A stretch of 47,162 nt of DNA from Phytomonas francai (lineage: Eukaryota; Euglenozoa; Kinetoplastea; Trypanosomatida; Trypanosomatidae): NCBI GenBank assembly GCA_001766655.1, contig MJCC01000015.1, forward strand, positions 22,524-69,685, in the 5' to 3' direction. The notes below the pieces were generated by a model, which saw nothing but the letters and a program-made list of their open reading frames with translations, did no database searches and was not told the DNA's origin. Of this stretch, positions 30,461 to 40,840 are shown one piece after another (the stretch's first letter is position 1; each line of letters starts with the position of its first letter). A program made the position numbers and the translations under genes.

Positions 30461-32071
30461 TCACTCGGTTAACTCAAAATCAATGGAGCCCTTCTCGACC
30501 ATCTCCCCAACACTGATGAGGGTCGGGGAAAGCATGGTGGATTCGATCTCCTCCGAGTTCGCAGGGCGCACGGAGACGGAGTCGTCCTCGTCGTCCGCGC
30601 TAACCGGCTGCGACAGCGGGGCGCCGAGGTGCGCCAACGGGGTGTTCTCGCCTTCGAAGTAAAAATGCGCGTGATCCCAGGTCGAGGGTGAGCCCGGCTC
30701 GAACGGGACGACATCGTGCAGGCTGTCCGGCCCCGGCCGCGCGGACGGCCCGTCCGCGCCCTCGCGATCGCCGGGGGGGCCCGCCGCCTTCGCGGTCGCC
30801 CCCCCGGCGTCGTCGTCCTCGACGTCGAGGAGGACGGCCTCGGGGATCGCCGGGTTTCCCCACCCGCGGCCGGGCCTGCCGAGCACGGCCTCGCGCACCG
30901 CCCGCGCCGTCACCGAGCCCGGCGCGACGAGGAAGGGCTGGATGAAGGAGCCGAAGGAGGCCATGCGCGGCCGTCCCCCCCCCTCCTCTTCGTCGTCGTC
31001 GTCGTCGTCGTCCTCCTCGTCGTCTTCGACGTGGTCGTCTTTGGGAGGGTTGGGGGAGGGGGAGGGGGGGCGTGCGNGGGGGGCCGGGGCGGGAGGGCGT
31101 GCGCGGCGCCGACCCCCCCGCCGGCGGTCGCCGCGGCCATCCCCGCGAAGGCCGCGGCGACGACGCCGAAGAAGGCGGGGTGGAAGTAGTGCCCCATGCT
31201 CTTGAGCAGGAGCAGCCGCGCGTGCGGGAGGACGGCCGCCGTGCGGTAGCCGTGCGCGGGCGGCACCACGACGTCCTGCGCGCCGTGCACGACGAGCGCC
31301 GGGACGCGCAGGCCGCGCAGCGCGGCGTCGCGNCGCCTGCCGGACGAGCCCGGCGGCCTCGCGGCAGCGCCGAAGCGAGCGCGCGTAGCGCCGCCGGAGG
31401 TACGCGGCGTCGACGGGGAGCGCGCGCGGGAGCAGCCCCGCCAGCACGCCGACGCGGAAGTCGAGGAGCTCGCGAAGCCCGCAGGCCGCGGGCGGGCGGC
31501 GCAGAAGCCGCAGCTTCACCCAAACCGCCGCGTCCGGCAGGTCCGGGGCGTTCGTGGTCGACATCACGCTCACCAGGCTCCGCACCCGCGCCGGCGCGAG
31601 CAGGGCCATCGTCTGCGCGATGACGCCGCCCATGCTGATGCCGAAGACGTGCGCAAAGGCGAGGCCGAGCGCGTCGAGCAGCGCGAGGCCGTCCAAGGCG
31701 AGGTCCTCCATCGTGTAGGCGAGGCGCTCGCCCAGCAGGGCGGCCCAGCGCGCCGGCAGCAGCAGCCCCGGCCCGCTCACCTTCCCGCCCCGCTCCACCT
31801 TCGTCGAGCGCCCGCTATCGCGGTTGTCGTAGCGGATCACGTAGAAGCCGGCGCGCGCGAGGTCCTCGCAGAAGGCCTCGTCCCAGGCACAGAGCTGCAT
31901 GTTGAGCCCGCAGACGAGCAGCACCGCCCCCTGCGGGCTCCCCGCCGCCGTCGGCTCACCAAAGCACTGATAGCAGATCGAAATCGGCATCCCGCTCGAG
32001 CTGCAGTAGCGGACGGTCGTGATGAGCTCGTCGGTGTGCGGAACGGCCGGGGGGGGGTCCGCGGAGGCCAT
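30461..32071 (-). CDS. alpha/beta hydrolase with Ser nucleophile
   Basis: Start at ATG 32071 (MASADPPPAVPH); the frame upstream has no ATG. The N-terminal half is a standard alpha/beta hydrolase fold: GAVLLVCGLNMQ, VIRYDNRDSGRST and the nucleophile elbow FGISMGGV with Ser codon 31634-31636. The acid and His come after the N at 31333 in another register: LVVHGAQDVVVPP and SMGHYFHP. A second N at 31077 returns the reading to the original frame, giving an acidic poly-Asp tail and a hydrophilic C-terminus ending FELTE. With both Ns taken as indels the triad is complete. The organisation resembles aclacinomycin methylesterase-type or epoxide hydrolase-like enzymes, but substrate is unknown. It is a paralogue of the next gene. 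A C-rich leader precedes the start. Confidence 0.85.
   Translation of the reverse strand: MASADPPPAVPHTDELITTVRYCSSSGMPISICYQCFGEPTAAGSPQGAVLLVCGLNMQLCAWDEAFCEDLARAGFYVIRYDNRDSGRSTKVERGGKVSGPGLLLPARWAALLGERLAYTMEDLALDGLALLDALGLAFAHVFGISMGGVIAQTMALLAPARVRSLVSVMSTTNAPDLPDAAVWVKLRLLRRPPAACGLRELLDFRVGVLAGLLPRALPVDAAYLRRRYARSLRRCREAAGLVRQAXRRRAARPARPGARRARRAGRRGAARARLPHGGRPPARAAAPAQEHGALLPPRLLRRRRRGLRGDGRGDRRRGGRRRARPPAPAPXARPPSPSPNPPKDDHVEDDEEDDDDDDDEEEGGGRPRMASFGSFIQPFLVAPGSVTARAVREAVLGRPGRGWGNPAIPEAVLLDVEDDDAGGATAKAAGPPGDREGADGPSARPGPDSLHDVVPFEPGSPSTWDHAHFYFEGENTPLAHLGAPLSQPVSADDEDDSVSVRPANSEEIESTMLSPTLISVGEMVEKGSIDFELTE
31077..31077. other. single ambiguous base
   Basis: N next to G runs inside the first hydrolase; the reading frame changes across it. 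Confidence 0.9.
31333..31333. other. single ambiguous base
   Basis: N inside the first hydrolase; the reading frame changes across it. Confidence 0.9.
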
Positions 32072-32113
32072 TGAAAGGGGGTAAGGAAAGGAAAGGAAAG
32101 GGAGGGGGGGGGT
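32072..32113 (-). promoter_or_regulatory. pyrimidine-rich leader of the first hydrolase
   Basis: In the mRNA sense, nine or so C are followed by repeated CTTTC units and then the ATG. It resembles the leaders at 5044 and 28145. Function inferred only. Confidence 0.3.
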
Positions 32114-32856
32114 CAACCCGGGGACTTTGCGGCGGTAAGGCACACAAAAATGATGAACTATATATATATATATTTATTTATTTATTTATTTATAACCCCC
32201 AGGTCGAGACTGCCCTCTATTAAAATATCCCTACAAGAGAAAAACTGGGATGATTCTAAAGGATACTAATTGAAGACTTGGTAATATAGTAGAGAGAGGG
32301 TGGTGTGCTTAATGGATGGCAACGCAAATATAAATATAATAGCAATATTGATAATAATGAGCACTAGTGGATAATGTCTAATACAGGAAAGATAGTGCGA
32401 TATACTGTATTTCGCCGATAGTAAAACTAATATATTTCTATACATATATGCAAAAATATATCGATAAATAATAATAATAAAGAAACAAAGAATGGGGGAG
32501 AATATAAGCATATAATAGCAATGCGTGAGAAAACGCTTACTTAAAGATACGTGCAGATACGTTCACCTCGTAACATAATTTTATAAATTCATATCCTATT
32601 TAAGTATGGGTAAATGCAGTTGATCGATTCATACGTTTCAGCCGCATCTACTATCCCCAAATATGGAAAGTTAAATAAGAGGGGGTCAAAGAGGGGTAAG
32701 TACGGCGCTATCGGAACGCAACAACGAATGCATGTAACGTCAATAAAATCACAATAATAATATATAATATTTGAGTAAAAGCGAAAAAAAATACAATGTT
32801 TTAACCATGCAAAGAAAAGAGAAAGTAGAAAAAATGAACGATCGTAACAGGCATCT
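32114..32856. other. AT-rich spacer
   Basis: (TA)n followed by (TTTA)n at 32159-32194 and (AAT)n near 32468. No gene supported. Confidence 0.5.
32159..32194. repeat. (TA)n-(TTTA)n microsatellite
   Basis: Seven TA units then five TTTA units. Confidence 0.9.
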
Positions 32857-34407
32857 CTAAAGCTTCGAATTGGCCCTGGCAGGGGGGTCTTTTCGCTCCG
32901 AAATCGCGTCTACTACTTTCTTTTGTGGTAAATCTCGTGGCGGAGCCTCCCTTTCGGGTGGTTTGGAGCCATCACGGCGCGTTAATTCATCCCTCGTGGC
33001 GGCAGCAGCCTCACCTGTACGGATGTTTTCCATAATCCACTCCATGTATTGACCGCGGAGGGGAGGCAGTAGCGCATGCCCCATCCCCTCCACAACGATC
33101 AATTTACTCCCAGGGATCGCCGCCGATACCCGCTCACTGTTCACCGGCGGCGAGAGGATGTCCTTGGAGCCGTGAATCACCACCGTCGGGATATAATACG
33201 GAGCCCCCATCGAAGAAGTTGAAGAAGAGGAGGAGGAAGAGGAGGAGGAGGAGGATGGGGGAAGGCTCGTGATCGTCGCTCGCAGCTCCTCCTCCAACGA
33301 GGGCGCGTTTAATAGCGCTAATAGCTGCCTCCGCGCGCCCGAGATGCTCAAACTACGGCGAAAGGCTCTCATGGCCTGGTGCTCGTAGCGTTGGCGATCA
33401 AAAGGATATTGCTTAATATCCCCCGCGATCTTCTCCACAAAGCCGGCGAAGCTCTGAGCGTAGAACTTCACACGTGCCTCCTCCGACGCCCAGCGTAATT
33501 TCAGCCCCTCCATCGGCAAAAATCCAATAAATCCCACCATTGTGCGGAAGGAGGGCCTCTGAAGGGCCTCCCCGCCAAGCGAACTCGCGATGAGGGTCAG
33601 GCTGCGTATTTTTTGCGGAACACGAAGCGCCACGACCTGCGCGATGACCCCACCCAGGCAAAACCCCACAAGATGGACGGCGGAGTAAATCTTCAAAGCG
33701 CGGAGCAGCCCGAGGAGGTCCGCCGCCATGTCCTCCACGCCGTACACCGAAGGGAAAAGCCGCCGATAACTCGGCTGAAGAAGGGCCCGGATCCACGACA
33801 GAAGCTCCGCCGCGGAGAACTCCAACGAGCCGCCCGACCCCGCCGAGGCCAAAGAAGAGGAAAAGGATGAGGAAGAAGGGGGGGAGGCGGGGGAAATGGA
33901 CGGAGCGGGGCGCCCCGGGGCGTTGGCGTTCTCAAACAGCTCCTCAATCCCCCACGCCCCCCCTGCAGAGGAGGCCTGGCGAGGCTGACGAAGATCCTCG
34001 GTATTCGGAGTAGGGGTGGTATTATCATGCTCCGGCGTGGAGGTCGGCTTCCTTTTTCCTTCCTTTGCCCCACCTCCCGCATTGGGGAAAGCCTTCCTAT
34101 TATTCGCGTCGCTTTTAGAATCATTTTCGTTGTCGAGGTGCGTGCTGAGGCCAACGTCCCGGTTGTCAAAGCGGATGACGTGCATCTTACTGGCGGCGGC
34201 GAGCCCGGCGCAGAAGACGTCATCCCAAAAAAGCGCAGGCGAGGCCAATCCCATGATCAGAACCACACACGATAACCCCTCCGACGAAGAAGAGGAGGAA
34301 GGGTGAGGGGAGCTCCCGTCAAAAACTTGGTAACAGAGGTTGATGCGACGGCCAGTGCTCGCGCACGTCCCAACCTCCGCCAATTTTTCCGAGTAATTAT
34401 CAGACAT
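32857..34407 (-). CDS. alpha/beta hydrolase with Cys in the nucleophile position and C-terminal SKL
   Basis: ATG 34407 gives 516 residues in one frame. It shares the layout of the preceding paralogue: INLCYQVFDG, VVLIMGLASP, VIRFDNRDVGLSTH, then a long low-complexity insertion of about 130 residues before the elbow. The elbow reads VGFCLGGV, with Cys (TGC, codon 33658-33660) where the neighbour has Ser. The acid (VVIHGSKDILSPP) and His (VEGMGHALLPP) are in place, so a Cys-His-Asp triad as in dienelactone hydrolase is possible. The last three residues are Ser-Lys-Leu, the canonical PTS1, so import into peroxisomes or glycosomes is likely. A poly-Ser run sits before the acid. A GxCxG elbow may instead mean loss of activity. 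Substrate unknown. Confidence 0.9.
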   Translation of the reverse strand: MSDNYSEKLAEVGTCASTGRRINLCYQVFDGSSPHPSSSSSSEGLSCVVLIMGLASPALFWDDVFCAGLAAASKMHVIRFDNRDVGLSTHLDNENDSKSDANNRKAFPNAGGGAKEGKRKPTSTPEHDNTTPTPNTEDLRQPRQASSAGGAWGIEELFENANAPGRPAPSISPASPPSSSSFSSSLASAGSGGSLEFSAAELLSWIRALLQPSYRRLFPSVYGVEDMAADLLGLLRALKIYSAVHLVGFCLGGVIAQVVALRVPQKIRSLTLIASSLGGEALQRPSFRTMVGFIGFLPMEGLKLRWASEEARVKFYAQSFAGFVEKIAGDIKQYPFDRQRYEHQAMRAFRRSLSISGARRQLLALLNAPSLEEELRATITSLPPSSSSSSSSSSSSTSSMGAPYYIPTVVIHGSKDILSPPVNSERVSAAIPGSKLIVVEGMGHALLPPLRGQYMEWIMENIRTGEAAAATRDELTRRDGSKPPEREAPPRDLPQKKVVDAISERKDPPARANSKL

Positions 34408-36110
34408 CCTTTTCTTTTTTTTTTCCTTTTCCCCTTTTTCGAAGCCTTTTCGGTGCTTTTACTGCAAAAACCTCGTGCAGTTATATTCAAAAGGTTTCGA
34501 TTTTCCTATTATTCTCCTAATTTGTACTATATTAATTGACTCTTTTATTAATTTGCGATATATCTTTTGTGTAAAAATCCATATATTCACTAGATACAAA
34601 AGATAAAAGGGAAGAGAAAACGGATCAATAAGGATGGAAAACGCCGAAACGGGAGGAGGGGGAAGTATCATAAAGGCGTAGATACGGAAATAAGGGAGAG
34701 ATACTAATTTTGAGAAATAAATGGGTATAAACATAAGTTCCTTAGCATTTGGAACAAGGTACATCAATATGATTATTATATTTATACATTCACTTACCTG
34801 CTTATCGATTTAAAAATATCTGAAAATAGAGTCAATGCAGGCAAGAAAAAATCTGCGGGCTTGCATACCCAAAAATAGAGAAAAATCAAGAAAAAGGGAA
34901 CAAGGGCAATAAAGACAAACTAAATTCATTTTATAAGCAATTCCTTGATCTGTATATCTTCAGTGTAGAGGGTTCTAAAAACAAATGCGTCTACCTGGGG
35001 AGATAGATACCTCTTTTCACTGAAACATTAATTAGAAATCCTTATATAAAGGAAAACGAATTTGAAAAGCAGGATAGGGTAACTTTAAATATATATATAT
35101 TTCTTTGCATGTCCCGTATGCATATTCAACGATATTAAGAGAGTGAACAATATCTAAACAGAACAAAAATTAACGGTGCTAACTACCCTGGTCTGTATAT
35201 TTGAAATTTAATTGGTGAATGAGCACATATATGTCAACTTTTATGATAAGGGGAACGAAAGGAGTAAAATAGCATTAAAGAATGGATTCTGCATACACAC
35301 GTGCAGAATCTCAATATTTGATGTTTTTATAGCTTTCATTTTCTGCAAGATTCCGCAAATGATCCCCTCTGCATGCATTCCTCCTTTTATGATATTATAT
35401 CTGAGCCGTATGGGGGGATCAAACCCACTACAATTCTCCTTAAATCGTGATTGTTTTCCAGTCAAAATTACGATCATAAACAGACAAAACAAAATAATAA
35501 TACAATGACATATAAAACTCCAAAACATGGAACAATAAGTATACCTACCTAGGCGGGAAAAATACATGTACAACAATGTCCAATAATAATTAAAAATATA
35601 GAAAGAGACTTGACTAAGCTAAACCGATTCGATTTTTTTTAAAGTCTTAGGTGCATGAGCTTCAACTTTATATTATCATTTTATGGCTTTTATTAAAGCA
35701 CCTTTCCTTTTTTTTTTCTTTTAAAGAGAGGAAGGGGCGCAACACTGTGCTGTTCAATAATTTCTTCCAATAAGGAAGAATAAGATTGAAGTATTTGTAT
35801 TTTTTAAAAAAAAATTGAAAAAGTAGCAATTTAGAGAGGAATAGTTACAATATAGCAATGGGAAAACATGCATGCATATCTATGTGTACCAAAAGAGATA
35901 TCGAATACCCTTAGATATGAATCAAGAAAATAGTTAAATACCTCACTATGTGTTTTTTACTACCAAACAAATAAATAAGCATTGAATTAATAGGGTAAGA
36001 ACCTATACTTTGGCCTTCATTAAACGATGGAAGCGTGTGTTGTGAATGTATTGGTCTTTTATTCATAAATGACTTACACTTTCCTCTGTTCCCCTTCGTA
36101 ATCAGAAAAC

Positions 36111-36592
36111 AAAAAAATATAGAATTGACCTCTCGCCTCGTAAACAGAGATAAAATGTATTCATGTTTGGAAAGATATGAAATGAAGATAACAGCGATGT
36201 CATCCCTCTCTACCACTGTTTGACGCCTTAACAACAACAAAAAAGGGGGCCTAGCTAACAATAACACACCAAAATTACCTTTTACAAGCCCTCTCATCAA
36301 GATTATGATGTGAAAAGAAAGTCATTTCCACCGCATTTGCTTAGCAAATACCCTGTCATCGACTTGAACAAATACACACTCGTTAAAGGAAATACACCCG
36401 TGTCAAGCCGCTCATTTGAACAAATCGTCGCCTGTCCAGACAGGCGGCAAAACAAGGAGGATATTGTGAATAAAACGCAGGTTGAAACCAATCGCAGGGG
36501 AAAATGAAAACGATTTGGAGGAACCACAGCTCGCACGTTGCAAAAGACCTATAGATCCTCTCTATTCTTTACTCTTTTCATCCGATTACTAT
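36111..36592. repeat. dispersed repeat, copy B
   Basis: Second copy of the element at 2322-2803, same orientation, with one substitution seen in the core (36403). The flank to the left retains only scattered similarity. No target-site duplication is evident. The palindrome at 36429-36446 is conserved. It lies about 870 bases past the stop of the next minus-strand gene. Confidence 0.85.
36429..36446. other. perfect 8-bp inverted repeat inside repeat copy B
   Basis: Same CGCCTGTC/GACAGGCG palindrome as at 2640-2657. Confidence 0.6.
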
Positions 36593-37194
36593 CAATAGGG
36601 TAAAAACGGCGATCGTCCACTGCAGCTCACTCCCTTGACCCTCTCTTGTTTTTTTCAAGGAGAAAAAAGACCATCTGTAGGAGGGTCCACCCCCATATCA
36701 GAAAGCCTTCGAAAAAACAGAATTAAAAACGCCTATTTACGTAATAGAAATCAAATGTATAGATAAGAATGAAAAAACATAAATCACCATTTTTTTTTTT
36801 TAATAGTGAGAAAAAATGGTGTGTGACATCAAAAATGGACTTTCGACACCAAAATAAATAAATAAATAATAAATAAAAGCCTATGAACATAGAATAACAA
36901 GAGAATAAAAGCCTTGATGAGAAAAAAGTTCGTTTCTTTGTACCTGACTAAAAAATATTTAAGACTGAGAACTCATTACATTGAAATTTAAACATCGCAT
37001 TAAAATAGTTAAGAAACATAATATTTCATAATATAACTAGCATTTTGAAAGAAGTAAGATGTATTTCCGAATTAAATTGGCCCCTTTTTTTTCTCAGCCA
37101 TACATTCGCATCCCTAACGTGTTCACGTCCTTTTTACGTCTTATCATTGAATAGTTATTAAATATCCTAATAGCCCTTGAGTTTTATACAGTAT

Positions 37195-37219
37195 TGATAT
37201 ATATATATATATATATATA
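37195..37219. repeat. (TA)n microsatellite
   Basis: About 12 TA units, some 240 bases past the stop of the neighbouring gene. Confidence 0.9.
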
Positions 37220-37457
37220 ACGTTAAAAAAAAAAAAAAGAGAAAATGCTGTAAGAGTGTATTATCCCATTACGTATGACCCTTTTTGGTTCATCCACACT
37301 GTTTGAACGAGGCAAATGCTTGCAAGTGCTGAAAGCAAGTTAATACAATAAAAAATAAGGAAAAGAGAAATCGAACTTGTTCTTTAATGAGCCTAGTATT
37401 GTGATAAGTGATCTAAATACAGCATCTATAGGCCGGTATATGGTCAAACATAAAATT

Positions 37458-39836
37458 CTACATGTACGTCTTCGGAACGCTGGTTTGAGGGTTCTCCAGG
37501 ATCTCCTTTGCATCCACGAGCATTACCTCCATCTTCTCCAGGAACTTCATCATCATCGGGTAACGCGGCGTGTTTTTTGCGCTTGCCACATCCCCCTTCA
37601 TCTTTGCTATCGTCGATTCGGAGAAATTGACGAACATGGAGACGCTATTCACCTTGGGCTTGCGCAGCTCGACCTTCCGGAAGCGCTGAAGGGTGCAGAG
37701 GCATTGGTATAACCCCTTACTCGCCTCCGACGCGGAGAAGATGGCCGTGCTGTAGACCGAGCGATGCAGGGCGGCGTAGAAGACCGCGCGGGGCTCCGCC
37801 GGGTTCTTGTCGAGGATCCGATTGTAGTGAATGATGCCATCCCCGACCCCGCTCGCGAAGATGGAGGAGATCCAGACATCCCGGGCCCCCCCGCGCGCCG
37901 TGCGGATCTGCTTGAGCAGGCAGGTCACGAGGACGATGCCCTGCTCGTCGTCTTTATTGCGCGCCGTCTGCGCGTGGGCGGCCTCGAGGGCCTGGTCGAG
38001 GGACTGGTTGAACCGCTTCGCATCGCGGATGAGGATGTAGGTCAGGCCGTGCGCGACGTTCCCGAAAAAGGGGCTCTCGGCGACCCGCAGCGGCTCGAAC
38101 GCGGGCGGGCCCTCGCTGTCGAAGAGGTCCATGACCTGATCGTCCTGCAGAAGGCAGGCCGACATCGTGAAGACCGCGGTCTCGTCGAGCCGCGCGAAGC
38201 TCTCCTTCACGACGTACTTCAGCGCGAGCCAGGAGAACCAGGACGGGGGGTCGGCCGCGGCGCCCTCGATGTCCGCCATGATCATGCTCACATTGCTCCC
38301 GCAGACGAAGTGCTCGCGAATCATGTCAAGGGAGTCGCTCTGGACCTCGACATCGCTCGCCAGCCGGATGGAGACGATGTCGGACATGTCGTACTTGTGA
38401 ATCTCCTCCTCCTCGGATCGGGAATGACGCACCGTGCAGCCGTCAATCTCCGTGCGTCTCGTATCCCCGCTTCGCTTCATCGAGTCTCCATTACTGTCGT
38501 ATAGCAAAATCGGCTTGACATAATACACATCAGAGGAGCCTTCGGATTTGTAATCGACACTCCCCTCAGCCTCACGCTTTTCCCCTTCTTTTCGATACTC
38601 CACCCCATCCTTTTCATTATTGACCTTCTTAAAATACATCCCGACGCGTTTTTGGCTATCTTTCCGCTCGAGCCCAATCGGCATAGCGCCGGGATTGGAG
38701 CTTGGGAAGGACATATTCGGGATCCCACTATTCGGCCCCCCTTCCATTCCGCCATGCCCTAAACGCCGTTTAATATCGTTCGCCAGACGACGCTGTTCGA
38801 AGGCCTGCGCGACGACCGCGTTCGCGCCGGGGCCGGAAATGTTTCCCGTGTGTGCATTGAGTCTAATGTTCTGCTGCGCCTGTGAGGGAGGGCACATTCC
38901 CGGACGATACGAATTCGATCCGAAAGCGCCGGGCGGGGGAGGCCCCATGCTACGCATCGGATTCATATTATTAAAGGAATTAAACTGCCCGGATATAGAG
39001 TACTGCCTCTGGAGCATATTCGTGCTGTCGTATCGCTGTAAGGTCGAGGCTTTTTCCTCCCCTGCGGCCTTGCCGTCGATGGGTCGTCGATTTGCCATCG
39101 GATGCTTCGGGTCCCTGGGTTTCGCGAACCGATTCCCCTCCTTATTACTAGCAGAGGGGGCTTGAGAATTCCTAAAACTAGCATACGAACTCGGCGTCGG
39201 CTTGCCGCCCCCGGCCCCTGAAAGTTTATCCGGCTGTTTGGGAAGGTTTGCGTAGAAGGAGCCCCCGATCGGGGCGGCCTCGTTGTTGGTTTGCATTAAG
39301 GACGACATTCGGCTCCCCCTCAGCCCCATGTTCTGCGCCGGGGCTAGGTCGCGAAAGTAATCCGCCCCGGCCCCACTACCCCCCCCAAACATCAAAGAGT
39401 TCATGCTGTTCACCCTTCCCATGGAGTTCGTACTGCCCATTCGCATCAAAGAGTTCGTACTGCCCATTCGCATCAAAGAGTTCATGCTGTTCATCCGCGA
39501 TAACGAGCTCGCGCTGCCGATCCGATGCAGCGAATTCATTCCGCACGCGGCTGAATTATTTCCCTGGTTGGGAAACCCGGTCTGGTATGAATAGGGGTAC
39601 GTCGCATTACCAGGCTCCCCCGACGGGGAGATCTGACTAGGCCCCGCGGAAGGATTCCACTGCGAGGGGTATTGCGGCATCATATTACTCGAGCCCCTTC
39701 CACTTTGATGTCTCTTCACGGAGTAGGTGCGTCTGGTCGGGGCGATTACCCTCTTCCCTCCATGCCTGGCGTGGGCCGAGGAGGTGACACCGTTGGGATG
39801 TCGCGAATTCGACGCCGTGGATGCGACCCCGCCCAT
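37458..39836 (-). CDS. unidentified protein: predicted N-myristoylation, RxxS repeats, C-terminal globular domain
   Basis: ATG 39836 (MGGVASTAS) gives 792 residues; the open frame above it has no ATG. Gly2 and Ser6 fit the N-myristoylation consensus, so membrane attachment is plausible (inference). Residues about 100-143 are a tandem array of RIGS, RMNS, RMGS and RVNS motifs separated by Asn-Ser-Leu, partly encoded by an exact 27-base DNA duplication; R-x-x-S is a typical basophilic kinase site. Up to about 440 the protein is Asn/Ser/Pro/Gly-rich and probably disordered. The last 350 residues look globular, with well-spaced hydrophobic positions. I see a faint resemblance to a kinesin motor without its P-loop, but cannot support a family name. 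Confidence 0.75.
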   Translation of the reverse strand: MGGVASTASNSRHPNGVTSSAHARHGGKRVIAPTRRTYSVKRHQSGRGSSNMMPQYPSQWNPSAGPSQISPSGEPGNATYPYSYQTGFPNQGNNSAACGMNSLHRIGSASSLSRMNSMNSLMRMGSTNSLMRMGSTNSMGRVNSMNSLMFGGGSGAGADYFRDLAPAQNMGLRGSRMSSLMQTNNEAAPIGGSFYANLPKQPDKLSGAGGGKPTPSSYASFRNSQAPSASNKEGNRFAKPRDPKHPMANRRPIDGKAAGEEKASTLQRYDSTNMLQRQYSISGQFNSFNNMNPMRSMGPPPPGAFGSNSYRPGMCPPSQAQQNIRLNAHTGNISGPGANAVVAQAFEQRRLANDIKRRLGHGGMEGGPNSGIPNMSFPSSNPGAMPIGLERKDSQKRVGMYFKKVNNEKDGVEYRKEGEKREAEGSVDYKSEGSSDVYYVKPILLYDSNGDSMKRSGDTRRTEIDGCTVRHSRSEEEEIHKYDMSDIVSIRLASDVEVQSDSLDMIREHFVCGSNVSMIMADIEGAAADPPSWFSWLALKYVVKESFARLDETAVFTMSACLLQDDQVMDLFDSEGPPAFEPLRVAESPFFGNVAHGLTYILIRDAKRFNQSLDQALEAAHAQTARNKDDEQGIVLVTCLLKQIRTARGGARDVWISSIFASGVGDGIIHYNRILDKNPAEPRAVFYAALHRSVYSTAIFSASEASKGLYQCLCTLQRFRKVELRKPKVNSVSMFVNFSESTIAKMKGDVASAKNTPRYPMMMKFLEKMEVMLVDAKEILENPQTSVPKTYM
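39424..39477. repeat. 27-base tandem repeat, two exact copies, inside coding sequence
   Basis: Units 39424-39450 and 39451-39477 are identical and encode the nine-residue repeat NSLMRMGST on the minus strand. Degenerate units flank them. Confidence 0.9.
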
Positions 39837-40840
39837 TTGTATACTTTTACCTTTATATGGCGGTCTATTATTTAGGCTATAGCGCAAAAGTCAAGGGCAA
39901 AGTTCCTCGGTATGGATTTCTCTTTGACCTTCTATTTAACAGTATGTATAAATACCCGCTTGAATAAAATATGTATTAACGCTTTAGACTTGCTAAATGA
40001 TATAAATGTTCAAACTACGATCTTGGCCGTTTAATAAGAAAGGAGATGAATTAAATTTAGAGTATTAGCAAGAGTAATAACAATTGGTATGACTATGGTT
40101 ACCAAATAAAAGCTGAACCATGATGCCCCACCTTCGTACCTACTCCTATACTAGCATACGTGGTATCCCTTTTGGTGTGGATAAAATACCTTATGTGAGG
40201 TCTCATCCTTGATGGCAAGTCCTCTTTAAAACCTCCAAGCTGCGTATCACGCAATTCCTTATACTATATGTACTAATTTATTTGAATTCACACTTTCGCA
40301 TCGTTTTCCCAAAAACATTATACGCCTGAACAGATTTGCGCCTGAGAAATGTACCGAGAGCAATACACGGGTTATTATAGCCCGTTTAAGTAGCTCCCTA
40401 GCACCGATAAACTTCACAAATCGGATCAAAATGGCTGCGTAAATGCACCTTTTAGAAAAGGAAAAATAAATCCTTCTCACTTCTGTTTAGTCCATTGGTA
40501 CGGCTCTGTGGTTTCGATAAATACCAGAGACTGAAAAAGCGAAGCCGACAGATACGGAAATAAAACAACAACACACGGAAAAATGCGAAATCACCCCCTC
40601 ACTACGAAAGCGCCTGTCCAAACACGGACGAATTCAGTAAAAAAAAAAAAAAGAAAATGGGAATCGAAATAATAACTAGACAATGTGGTACAAACACAAT
40701 GAAAATGCATACGAAAAAAAGAAAAAAAAAACCCAAGAGGGACTGGGAACACCTTCGGTAGCGAAACCGACAAACCTCTCCCCGACGCCTCGCGACCCAC
40801 CCCGAACTCGAGCCCCCGCCCGCTTTCGTATTCGCCCTCC
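39837..40840. other. AT-rich spacer
   Basis: A 14-A run near 40639 and other A runs near 40715. No gene supported. Confidence 0.5.

Larger units (their letters stand above)
34408..37457. other. long AT-rich spacer
   Basis: Three kilobases without a supported gene. It holds repeat copy B (36111-36592), a (TA)n tract at 37195-37219 and many A/T runs. Short frames here look like chance. Confidence 0.55.

Noticed and set aside
35400..35480. tRNA-like B-box (GGGTTTGATCCCC) on the minus strand
   Set aside because: The stem around it mispairs, no acceptor arm partner is found 70 bases upstream, and no anticodon arm is visible.
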